From positions 279,626-343,625 of the forward strand of contig MNCI01020745.1 of NCBI GenBank assembly GCA_015680685.1: 64,000 nucleotides of DNA, given 5' to 3'. Shown one piece after another: positions 11,576-22,019 of this stretch. The notes under the pieces are model-generated. The model did not search any database, was not told the origin of the DNA, and saw only the letters and a list, made by a program, of their open reading frames with translations. The DNA comes from Gnetum montanum (lineage: Eukaryota > Streptophyta > Gnetopsida > Gnetales > Gnetaceae). How positions within the stretch are numbered: position 1 is the stretch's first letter; every line of letters begins with the position of its first letter. The position numbers were made by a program, and so were the translations under genes.

Positions 11576-12140
11576 ACAAGGTAGACTATAGTTTATTCCT
11601 AGGTTTATCACCAGGCTTACAGATAAGTTACAGCCTACGCAACACTTGCTTAAGAAAAAAGTTCACTATGAGTGGACAACTCAATGCCAAGAGGTCTTTG
11701 AAAACCTTAAGTAAGAGTTGACACAACTTATAATAATATATCCTCAACAAGAGGATAAATCATTTTACATTTATCTCACCATCTCTGATACATCCATTGC
11801 CTCTCTACTCTATTAGAAATGTGATGGAGCAGAAATGTCTGTATACTACCTTAGTCATACATTAGTTTCCCACAAGATCCAATACACTGAAGTGAAGAAG
11901 TATTATCTAGCACTAGTCTTCTCTTTGAAAAAAAGGGGACACTACCTCTTTATAAGCCAACTCAACATAATTTACAAGGATAACATACTCAAAGCCATAA
12001 TGACCAACATCTATGAAAGTAGCTGTATAGCCCAATGGAAAGCCATAATTGCAAAGTTTAACCTCCATTACATATCTTGGTCCTTAACAAAAGGTCAAGC
12101 TCTGGTTGTACAACTCACAGTTTCACCTATTGATGACCAA
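11576..12140 (+). pseudogene. RT-linked RNase H remnant of Tat element B
   Basis: This continues directly from the RT. It reads GRL.FIPRFITRLTDKL, then the TISDTSIASLLY block with the first RNase H Asp, then YYLSHTLVSHKIQYTEVKKY. It is very similar to 1-640, confirming that A and B belong to one family. At least one stop and a small deletion (GDGAEM for GDDKVEM in A) are visible. Confidence 0.8.
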
Positions 12141-12760
12141 GTAGCCATAAATCCTAAGTTCCCTAATGAAAACATTAGCATAGTTGGCCAAGTGCCTAAG
12201 GATTATGAGGTATTCATGAACTTTAACGGAGCTTCAACCACCCATTGGGCTAGTGCTGCTAGCATCATAACATTTCCATCTAGTGAAATCTAATCCTTTG
12301 CCTATCATTTTGGGTTTCCATGTATCAAAAACATACCAAAATATGAGGGTTTCATCAAAGGGATAATGGTAGCTCATGACCTAGGAATTAGACACCTAGC
12401 CATCAAAGGTGATTAACAACTAGTGGTTAACCAAGTAACCGAAGTCTATGCATGCAAAGCTAAGTAATTACAACCTTACTATGACCTAAGTAGTTATTAC
12501 AATAATTCATAGATGTTGATTTCCAACACATACCTAGAAATGAAAACACCATAGCTTATGCACTTGCAACATTAGACCTTCATGTGACACTAGATGTGTT
12601 TAGTAAGTTGTCCACCTTAACTATGGACTATGCTAGTCCCATCACACAAAACACTAAGGATACCTTTGTGATCGTTGTTCATACTGCTCCTCCCAAGGAG
12701 TGGTATGATGATTTCAAATTTTACCTAATGCATGATGAATCCTCACAAGGTTGACTACTA
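12141..12760 (+). pseudogene. Archaeal-type RNase H (aRNH) of Tat element B
   Basis: Homologous to 650-1240. The block DYEVFMNFNGASTTHWASAASII is followed by a stop at the place where A reads QPFAYRF. NMPKYEGFIKGIMVAHDLG-like sequence and a KGD block follow, then AYALATLDL (usual ADALA). The FNGA variant (Asp to Asn) is shared with A, so that change predates their divergence or arose by the same transition. Frameshifts interrupt it near 12480. Confidence 0.75.
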
Positions 12761-12819
12761 CTTAGAAGAATACCATACACAAACAATCAAAGCACTATGT
12801 CATCATAGGTGATAACACA

Positions 12820-13965
12820 TTATGTTAATGATCTTATGATGGCATACTCCTAAAGTGCTTAGGTAAAACCAAATCTAGAGCAATCCTAGAGAAAGTTCAC
12901 AAGGGTGTTTGTGGAGGACATATAGGGCTTAGAGCCATGGCTGATAAGATCAAACGATTAGGTTACTATTGGCCCCATATGAAAAATGACCGCTTGCAAA
13001 AGATTAAGCAATGTAACACATCCCAACAATATAGCAACCTAATACATGTATCACTAACTAAGATACATACAACCCAAATAATGTGTCCATTTCAATGATT
13101 GGGGTTGGATATCATTGGACCCATAATGCCTAAGTCTACTGTAGGGCATAGCTTCATCATCACTGCAACCAAATACTTTACGAAGTGGTTTGAGGCCATT
13201 TCCATAAGGAAGACCACATTTGAACAAGTTTGCAAGTTTATCCTAGATAACATTATAGCTCATTTTGGCATAACCATAACCATAGTTATGGAAAATGGAC
13301 CTTAATTTAGTAGCCAAGAAACTAAGGATTTTTGTCACAACTTAGGCATTAAGAATTCTTTCTCATCACCTTACTATCCTCAAGCCAATGGACAAGTAGA
13401 AGTAAGCAACAAGGCCATCATCAACTTTCTTAAGAAGATGCCCAACAACAAGTGGAAGTGGCATGAGTAGCTTGTCCATGCACTATAGGCATACATAACA
13501 ACCTATCACACGATAACCAACATGACCCCTTATAACCTTGTTTATGGTTCTGAAGCTATTTTACCTCTTGAATTGTAGGTGCCATCACTCTAAGTAGCCT
13601 TGACTGACTTCATCAACAATGAGTAGAACAAGGAGTTACAGATAGTAGCACTAGATTTGTTGGAGGAGTGACATATGCAAGCACTTGCTCACATCGATCA
13701 TTATCGAGAGAGGCAGAAGTAACAAGATCATCATGACTTGACCATGCACAAGATCGAAGAGGGGGACATAGTCCTCAAGGTCATCTATGAGCATGTGGAC
13801 AAATACTTAGCCAACTAGGAAGGATCCTTCCTTGTCACCAAAGCCTACAAGAATGGAGCATTTAGAATAGCCAACATGAATGGAAATAAGTTGGCCAACC
13901 TAATTAATCATTTCTATCTAAATCCACACTACATGTATGCGATGATCATCTACAAGTGAGCCTAC
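12820..13965 (+). pseudogene. Integrase remnant of Tat element B
   Basis: This is better preserved than in A. The H2C2 zinc-binding region (VHKGVCGGHIGLRAMADKI, about 12895-12950) is readable with GYYWPHMKND after it. The core begins LDIIGPIMPKSTVGHSF at 13102 with the first Asp. The second catalytic site reads VMENGP, so Asp is replaced by Glu. The third lies in PQANGQVEVSNKAI and keeps Glu (about 13380-13415). The C-terminal part includes MTPYNLVYGSEAILPLEL and a basic tail to about 13960. Several stops are present. Confidence 0.82.
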
Positions 13966-13979
13966 TTTCGATAGTTCGC

Positions 13980-14065
13980 TACAACCTTAAACTAGCAACA
14001 TGACCTACCAAGGCCTTAAACTAGTACCATGGCCCACCACAACCTTAAACTAGCAACCTTGGTAA
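13980..14065 (+). repeat. Minisatellite with ACCTTAAACTAG core, element B
   Basis: Three copies of the ~30-bp unit lie between integrase and LTR, at the same place as in element A. The stretch 14066-14188 matches A at 2500-2619 and ends in a purine-rich AAAGAGGGGCC tract. Confidence 0.7.
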
Positions 14066-14188
14066 CTTAAATAGCCTACTTCTCATGTGGCATGTATGCA
14101 TTGTAGCATTATAATATGCAGTGATGTTTTGTATTCTTTGTTGGTACCTCTTGGGTCAATCCTCTAGGCACCAATAAAGAGGGGCCAT

Positions 14189-15838
14189 TGAAACGCCACA
14201 AAATTTTGTATGTTATAACCAATCTTCATCATGAAGCTTTCACCCCATGAAACCTAATGCTAAATTTCATTGTAAATGTGAAAATTGTAATCCACCAAGG
14301 GTAATTTCACATACTTTATACTTTTGGAACTAAAAAATGCCTCACAAGTGGTCAAACCCTCAAGCCCAAAGTGAAAAAACAAAAGTCACCTAGTGTTTCT
14401 ATTTGGGCTTGGGGGGTCAAAAATGCCTTTTGGAATGTCAAAAAAGGATATTTGTTAGGTTTTATGGGGGTATACATTTTTCTATGCTAGAAACACATGC
14501 AAGGGGTAGATCTTACCTACCCCTGGAATGGAAGGGTGAGGGTTTTGAAAGCTTTTCCTCCTTCAATGTGGAGACCACATGCATAGCTTGGAAACTTTTC
14601 CCCTTGCCTAGAAAGTTTTCCCCAGCCTAAAAAGTCTTTCCCTAGCCTAGAAACTTTCCCCCCTCAACATGGAAGTTTCCCCCTAGCATGGATGCTTCAT
14701 TCCCAATGCAGAAAATTCAATCCCCCAATGTGGAAGCCACAAGAAACAAAACACATCAATTCATGCACTTCAACATTGACTAGCCACTTCAACAAGCATG
14801 GTGGAGAGTTCAACATGGAAGATTCATCTCCAACATGGAAGGTGTGCCCTAGCTACTATTTATAGTAAAAATAATGGCCATGTGGGCAAGCACTTACTAT
14901 GTATGATTACCTTTCCCCCCTTCCTAAAAAAAATGGGCACCCATCTCACCTAAATTTGTAGCCAATTTGCAACCATTTTTCAGCCAAATTTGCATTTTTT
15001 TCATAGCCAATTTGTAGCCATTTTTCAGCTAAATTTGTAGGCATTTAATAGCTAATTTGCAGTGCCATTCATGTCCCAAAGATCCTATAAAAGCCAACCT
15101 CCAACATCATTTACAGGTTTTGGAATTTTTAGTAAGTTAAGCATTATTTGTTTAGCAATTTCAAGCAAAGGCAACATTATCAAGCAATTTGCATACACAC
15201 AATTTCACACTTGGAGCATTTTCAAGTACTCAAGAGCTCTTGCAAGTTCCCATACTTGCATTCTCTTGAACCCTAGCATGAAAGCAGTGTGGCCCTAAGA
15301 TTTGGTGGATTTTTTGTGTTAACACTACACTTCTAGGATTCCAAACCCAACATGGAGCAACTTGGCATCCAAATTTTCCATTTTTCTCACCCCCTAGTAG
15401 TGACCCAATTAAGGGGATCCAAGGTTGTAGCAATAAAATAAGGTTCGATAGCATTAGGAGTGGCTTAGCACCCAAATCGTGGAGTAGATTACATCAACTT
15501 CAACAAGCTTTGAACTCCTACATAAGTGAACCTCCCTTTTCTTGCTCATCTAGGCACCATTTATATATATTTCTCTAACTTATTCTTTATTTCTTGCTTA
15601 ATAAAATTTTAAGTTTTGAGTTTTTTATTAAAAAAAAATTTATTTTCTATTCATTACTTGGATTTTCTTATATTACACATTTCACATCTCATAAGTCCCT
15701 AGTTGATCTACTAGACTAGCCAAGGTGCCTCAAATCCCATTTTTATCATGGAGGCCCAAAGGATTCAAGGATGGGGAACTATTTGCACTAAGGATCCTTG
15801 GTTTTTTTTTATTCTAGTGATCAATGTTTTTGATTGCA
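14189..15838 (+). repeat. 3' LTR of Tat element B
   Basis: TGAAAC...TTGCA, about 1650 bp, aligned along its length with 2620-4390. It is shorter mainly in the short-repeat part and lacks the C-run of A. A purine-rich AAAGAGGGGCC tract lies just before it. The LTR ends directly against Athila 3' sequence (15839-15932), so B appears inserted into an Athila element. The next five bases are ATAAT. Confidence 0.8.
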
Positions 15839-15932
15839 ATAATCAAGTTCATGTAATCCCACATGGTTGTAAAGATCTCTATCCTCCTTTTGTTTTAACT
15901 CAAGGATGAGTTTTCCATCAATCATAGTGGTA
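15839..15932 (+). other. Remnant of Athila 3' untranslated region and polypurine-tract site
   Basis: The segment CTCAAGGATGAGTTTTCCAT followed by CATAGTGGTA matches the sequence just before the 3' LTRs of element E (49145-49177) and element H (57036-57065, minus). It is the tail of an Athila internal region whose body is missing here. Confidence 0.6.
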
Positions 15933-16781
15933 TGATGAAATACTTTTATATTAAAGACTACAATATTGTATCTATGATATCATAGATATGATATCATAGC
16001 CTAACATATGTCATCATAAATATGATGTGGTGGATGATGATCATTCTTATAAATATGAGCCCACCATCAAGTCAAACATAAGTTTAAGTTCAACACTTAG
16101 CAAAATTCTTGCAGTTTGTTTTTTTAAATTTAGAATTAGTGTGAATGCCCACAATGTGGTAAATTATAGTTGTACGAAATCTTTATTCAAGTGGATTGTT
16201 CCTAGACACAATTCATAAATGACAAAAAGATCAAGGTTGTTCTTCATCATTATAGCATGTCACATAGAATAGATTTACTTTTACTAAGTCATTTACACTT
16301 CATAAATCATTTACTATTACAATGTTCATTAGTAAGGTAGGATCAGTATAATTTTTTTCGAGTGTAAAGTCTAATTATTTGGTAATCTAGTAATGAATTT
16401 ACTTAATTTGCTTAGTATTAAAGTTACTTTGTAATCCTAGTAATAGTTACATTTTCCTAAAATGTGTATGAAAAATTAAGAACCAATACTTATCACATTA
16501 TGATAGAATAACTTTACATTTTCATTGTAAATTTACATTCATCTTCACCATGTTTACACTTAGCACTATTAAGAGCTAACAACATTAGTTAATCATCTAC
16601 CCCACTAAGAGTTAAACTATACATTTTACACCTCGCTAACTTTAACTGAGAAGATAATGATTATGAACTTACTCTCAACTTACTAAGATACTTACATTGT
16701 CCATTCATGGATTACAATCTGGTCATCCATGAACACTTGTGGCTTGTATGGTTGAGTGTTGGAATATCCTACTGCTCATCA
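15933..16781 (+). repeat. Athila-type LTR (element D)
   Basis: Starts TGATGA and ends CTCATCA, the same ends as the other Athila LTRs in the window; 849 bp. A TATAAATA box is at 16048-16055. Downstream the block TTGCAGTTTGTT...TTAGAATTAGTGTGAATGCCCACA matches the transcribed part of LTR E. No primer-binding site follows; degraded gag begins at once, so the junction has lost the leader and the start of gag. Confidence 0.78.
15969..15998. promoter_or_regulatory. Palindrome cluster upstream of LTR D TATA box
   Basis: A perfect 20-bp palindrome TATCTATGATATCATAGATA at 15969-15988 overlaps a second 12-bp palindrome TATGATATCATA at 15987-15998. It lies 49-59 bp upstream of the TATA box. Its position corresponds to the inverted repeats of LTRs E and H. 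Confidence 0.7.
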
Positions 16782-18150
16782 TAGATGAAGTACGATATTA
16801 GAAATTTTCAATGACAAGTGCTAGACATTCAAAAGTATCAAATCCAAGGAAATAAATACAAGAATGAAAGCAAGAAACTCAGGAATCCTTTGAGGTGATC
16901 ATGGGCAAATATTATTTACTTCTATATAGATGCTAATGATACAGATTTTCCAAAATAAAATAACTACAACCTATAATCAATGAGTTAAGAAACAAAACTA
17001 GATATACCCCTAGAGTCTATGCCAAAGAGAGATTATTTGAAATGAAAATCCATCAAATACAAAGTCTACTTAACCAAGCTACTAAGGAGGAAGAAGAATT
17101 TAGAAAAAGAGGGTCTATAGAAGAGTATAATAGGGATGCTTCTCTTCACAAATGTTTAAGTCTATGAGACATAAGAAGAAAAATCTATGGAAGAACAGAT
17201 TCAAAGAAAGATCTTATCAATCCAAAAATCTATATCTAACATAGCAAAAAAGGTTGAAAAAATATGAGATTATGTAGATGAGAAGTTTGCAATAGCACTA
17301 AAGATAGTGGAAGAAAAGAAAATGTCTTAACTAAATAAAATGGTAGAAAGAAAAAGAAGGAACCTAGATGTAACAAATACAAGTAAAAATGAGCAAGTTA
17401 TTTTTGTAAAAGAGGTTACTAATTTTAGTTTAAAAGAAGAGAATGGGTGTGAATATGAACATCCTAAGGAATTTTTTTCAATTGTGATCCTCTTAAAAGA
17501 ATCAAAAATATATGTGTTAAATCTAAGTTTTATTTTTAAAAAAGAAAATATTCAAAAGGTTACCTTATCCAAAGGGTAACTACAAATAGTCCTACTAGCA
17601 ACAATCATACTATTCTAGTGGAGCTCATTGTCGATCTTAGAAGTAATACCACCACTAGTGGAAAAACTCATAGATGTGGGGAATGTTACCACTAAGGTAA
17701 TAAAATCCTTATCGATAATTAGATCCTTATGGCTAGTATGTCCAATAACTTGTTTCTCCAAGGAATGCCTCTACTCATACTTTTTATTACTACTATCCTA
17801 TAGAATACCTTCAATCCATAACTTCATGAATGAAATCACTATCCTATGTACCTTATCCCACCTTGCATAATTCTCAACAACCCTCCAATTCATTTCCTCT
17901 AGTACCATTGTCATCAATGTAAGGAGAATTGATAATTCAATCTCAATAAAATAATTCAATTAGAACCATTAATACATAATAAAAGGACACTACTAACAAC
18001 TATGAATCTAAATTGAAGAAATATCCCTTTTTTAGGATAAGTCTAAAAAAAGTTGGTAGGAATGGAATTTCATCTAACCCAATAAATAGAGAGATGAATA
18101 TGAATCCAAACCAATTTTTCATAACATTAAGTTCTTCCATAGAAATCATG
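16782..18150 (+). pseudogene. Athila gag remnant (element D)
   Basis: Frameshifted sequence homologous to the gag of F (50990-51240) and G (53630-54720). It shows the segment before YYSLLHRC-like text, IDGLCNKT-like text, and then a Lys/Glu-rich stretch at 17340-17580. The late gag part near 17600-17860 corresponds to G at 54400-54660. No intact frame exceeds about 80 codons. The N-terminal part of gag is missing. Confidence 0.65.
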
Positions 18151-18179
18151 CTTTGTTAGCAATAAAACATAAACCTTAC

Positions 18180-18620
18180 AACTATCATGCTTTCTCATAC
18201 TGTAAGCTACTAGATAGCAAGGAATGTGCCATGTAAAGCTTTTTAGATTCAAGCACAAGGATTAATCTCATATCACAAGAGATGTATAAAGCATAAAAGT
18301 TACCATCATTGAGGAAGTCCAATATCAAATTAAAGCTCATACATCAATCTATCACAAATCCATTTGGATAGGTAGAGGATGTTATGACTATCATTAATGG
18401 GTGATCCTACCCTATAGAGTGATATATGTTAGAAAAAATAAGGAAGAATTTTCTATTATCATGTACAGAGAATGTCGTAGCACAATTGATGCTAAGTTAT
18501 GGATTAGAGACTTGTCCTTGGAAATATCCAAGGAAGATAAAAGAAGATTCATACAAAGACAAAGAGTTCTATGCATTGCATACAATGATACCACATGCAA
18601 TTATGTATAGAAAGTAAAGT
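18180..18620 (+). pseudogene. Athila aspartic protease remnant (element D)
   Basis: A frame around 18230-18330 reads SFLDSSTRINLISQEMYK then LPSLRKSNIKLKL, aligning with LLDSSSSVNLISHEMYTMWN in element E. The catalytic motif is DSS rather than DSG in both, so the change is shared. Further on, the RSTIDAKLWIRDLSLEISKE block (18483-18540) matches E at 44040-44100. Frames change several times. Confidence 0.7.
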
Positions 18621-18998
18621 AAAGAAAGATCTTACCATACATAACATGTATAAAATATGTGTGTATGAAAATTACTGATAAACTGTAGTCACAAAACAAG
18701 AAGGCATATAGTAATTAATAACTATAAAAGAATGTAAATCTAACATATGCATGTAACCAACAAACAACTCACAAGAACCTATATAGAGAAAATAGAAGAA
18801 ATGGAGTAATTAAGAAAATAACTTTCCCAAAAAGAGTATTAACAAGAGAAAGACATGGATTAGGTAAAGTTAGAGATTCTTAAAACACTTAAACCATAGC
18901 CCATAAAACTTAACATGTCACCAAACTTACTAGAATACGTGTTCTTCAATAAAGAAAAGATGGTAATTATTAACATCAATCTTAGTTATGACATGATA

Positions 18999-19072
18999 TT
19001 CCTGAATGTCATGGAAAATATCAAATATACATAACTTCCTGAATGTCATGGAAAATATCAAATATACATAAC
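18999..19072 (+). repeat. Exact 37-bp tandem duplication
   Basis: TTCCTGAATGTCATGGAAAA... at 18999-19035 is repeated without a mismatch at 19036-19072. It lies in the decayed Athila D internal region. The region 18621-19330 otherwise shows no recognisable domain. Confidence 0.97.
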
Positions 19073-19329
19073 ATTTAAAATTATGCGTAAAGAATGCAAC
19101 AAGAAAAACTATAGAAGGAAATGAAAATAATATTATATTAATGTGGAAAAACTGTATCTACATCATGCTCTAAGGATTCCTTGGGATTATCCTCCTTTGA
19201 CATCTATCCCTTAGAGGCAATGTAGCATTTCCACTAGGCCTATACCTAGTTAGAAGGGATGACTAGTCATCATTCTATTGTACTTCACCTAGCATCCATT
19301 ACTTATCTTTTCTAGCTCCATAACTCCAT

Positions 19330-19783
19330 GTTGGCACAACCTCTAATTCTCAAGAATAAATACCTTAGGTCAAATCCATCAAATCCTCAAAGATTTGAAA
19401 GGATGTGTTGATACCAAATTAAAGCTCAAATTGCATAAAGAGCAATTTGATTATTCAAGATGGTATTATTCTAGGACATAAAGTTTCCTAAAAAGAAATC
19501 AAAGTGGATCTATATAAAATTAGAGTCATGTAGGATATCACCAAGAGATCACAGATAGTCAAGGATGTTTGATCTTTCTTAGGTCATACTAGGTATCATT
19601 GATGATTTATTGAAAACTTCTTAGAGATTGCAAAGCCACTAGTAAAAGTAAGTAAGAAATATGTGTCATTCATCTTGTCAAAAGAGTATGAGAAGGTATT
19701 AAAGAGTTTGAAACAAAAATTAGTAAAGACTCTAATCTTCATAGCACTATACTAGTCTAGACCTTTTTTTGCATTATTATAGA
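19330..19783 (+). pseudogene. Athila RT/RNase H junction remnant (element D), interrupted
   Basis: A broken frame near 19565-19780 reads FLRSY.VSL-like and FIENFLEIAKPLV, then KEYEKVLKSLKQKLVKTL, aligning with SFLGHTGYYQCFIKNFFKMAK and LKQKLVETP of element E. The last readable part corresponds to E's DWSRPFHVMTNASN segment and stops where the LTR of element C begins at 19784. The 3' remainder of D is not seen in the window. Confidence 0.7.
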
Positions 19784-21201
19784 TGAAACACTACCAAATT
19801 TACATGTTGTAACCTTTATATCTCCATCCCATGAAGCTTGAGGCTAAACTTTATCATAAATGTGAAGATTGTAATCCATAAGAGGCAATCTCACATATTT
19901 CATACTTTTGGGGCTAAAAATACCTCATAAGTAGCCAAAGCCTCATTCCCCAAGTTAAAAGAGTCACCTAGCTTCTATATTTGGACTTGGGGAGGTCAAA
20001 AATCCCTTTTGGAATGCCAAAAATGGTAATTTAATGGGTTTTATGGGGTATATACACTTTTCTACACTAGAAAACTTCTATAGGGAATAACTTAACTAGG
20101 AGGGATGTGGGTCACCTACTCCTAATGTAGAGACATCAAAGCTAGTATGGAGGGATGCAAGGGGTGGATCTCACCTACCCTTAATGTAGAAGGAGGGTAA
20201 CTCAGCTTGGGGAGGTTTGACTTTTATCCCTAATGTTGATCTTTCATCCCCTCACTGTTAACACCTCTTTCCTAGCATAGAAGTAACATGGCCAAGATTT
20301 TATCACATCAACTCCAACAAGAACTCTATAATGCCAACATGGAAGGTTGAAGACCTAGCATGGAAGGAGTGAAGCTACTATGGAAGGTGCATCCTATGAA
20401 AAATATTTACAAAAATTTGTAGCCAATTTTCAGCCTAATCTATCAACCATTTGTAGCAAATTCATAGCCCAAATCATGGTCAAAGACATATAAAAGTCAA
20501 AACCCTACACCATTTCAAGGTTCCAAACTTTTTGCAATTTCACACTCTTGGAAGTTGTAGACTTTTGGTACTTTGAGCATTTTGGCATCTAAGATCTCTT
20601 GTTTTCTAGCAAAAACATAGCTTCTTGGGGCCTACTAGCATAAAACCATTGTAGCCTAGAGTGTCAATGCTACCCCTTGGGATCCTCAAATCTTAGCATG
20701 GAGCATTTTGACAACCTTTATCCTTTACATTTTACACCCTCCAATAGTGACCTACATTGTATATTTTGGATAGTAGCAAAGGAGGTTTGACAACATTAGG
20801 AGTGGCTAAGCATCCATATCATGAAGTGGATTCCATTGGCTTCAATGGACTCAGAACCCCCATCCAAGTGAACCCCTTTTTGCTCTTCTACAGGCACTTT
20901 TTTACACATCTCTAAACTTGTTCTTTATTTAATTAATAAGGTTTATAGTCTCATTTTGTGTTCAATTTGTACTCATTTTGGATATATAGATCTACAATTT
21001 TTACATTTTTACATTTGTTATTACAACCTCGTTTTACACACCCCCCCCCCCCCCCCCCCCCCCCTAAGTCCCTGGGTGATCTACCAAACCATCCAAGGCA
21101 TCCTAAATTCCATTTTTTCTTAGAGGCCCTAGGGATTTGGGGTTGAGACTGTCCACAATTGAGAATCCTTGGCTTTCCAATGGCTGAGATTTTCCATTGC
21201 A
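19784..21201 (+). repeat. 5' LTR of Tat element C
   Basis: Starts TGAAAC, ends TTGCA; about 1418 bp. It aligns with the A and B LTRs in order, including CATAAATGTGAAGATTGTAA, the ACTTTTGGGGCTAAAAA block and GATCCTTGG near the end. It has diverged more than A and B from each other. A run of 24 C (21041-21064) replaces the CATCTC segment found in B. It is inserted in the RNase H of Athila element D and is followed by a candidate primer-binding site and gag, so it is a 5' LTR. Confidence 0.78.
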
Positions 21202-21210
21202 ATAGTTTCT

Positions 21211-21224
21211 TGGCACTAGAAGGA
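21211..21224 (+). promoter_or_regulatory. Candidate primer-binding site of element C
   Basis: TGGCACTAGAAGGA lies nine bases after the LTR end. It begins with TGG, as tRNA-primed sites do, and resembles the TGGCGCTAGAAGGA form I associate with Tat-type elements. The tRNA is not assigned. Confidence 0.45.
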
Positions 21225-21419
21225 CCTCCATCCAATTTCTTCACTAAAACTAGTCCTTCTCATAGCTAGCATTGACCTACAAGTTGTACTTTTTGTTCTT
21301 TTAGAAAAAAGCCTCTATTTTCAGCCAAGATCAACATTGTAACACATCCCCCTCTACCCCACAAACCTAGCATGGGTGTTACAGATGTTTGAGTGTTGAA
21401 TGTTGCTGTGAAACCTCAA

Positions 21420-21541
21420 AGCCAATGTTGGTTTTCAAGTCTACTCCTACTTCCCCCCTACAGCCACATTTTCATAAGGAAGCCAATGTTGGTTTTCAAG
21501 TATACTCCCACTTCCCCCCTACAGCCACATTTTCATAAGGA
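21420..21541 (+). repeat. 61-bp tandem duplication in the leader of element C
   Basis: 21420-21480 is repeated at 21481-21541 with two mismatches. A third partial start (AAGCCAACATTGGT) follows. The surrounding leader 21225-22020 has no gene; it is C-rich near 21840-21890, with an unknown base at 21883. Confidence 0.95.
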
Positions 21542-22019
21542 AGCCAACATTGGTGGTCCAAGTAGCCAAACTTCCATCCCCTTCTTCCTTGTTGTGAAAT
21601 TTTTAGCTCACCAACATCATTTTCTAGAGAGTTTCAAGTTTCCATTTCTTGCTGTCAAAATTTCCTCAATTTTATCAACATTGGAATAGGAAGATGTGAG
21701 ATCCCCCCATCTCACTCCCTTCTTTTCCCTCTACCATACCCAGCATAGAAGATAGCTAGGAGGCGAGTGTGGGTGAAATTTGTTAATAGCCATTTCACCT
21801 TTCCATTTTTGGTAAATGGATATTACTACCCCCACCAACACCACCCACACACAAGCCCCCCCAGCACGCCCCCACACACACCNTCCCACTTACTATAAGT
21901 ACTCATTTTTCAGCCATTTTTACTTCTTTTGATCATTTTTGAATTCCAATTGATGGAATTTGCTCCTATTTTTACTTTTTATAGCATGTCTCAAGCCATT
22001 TTTTAGCACAATAACCATG

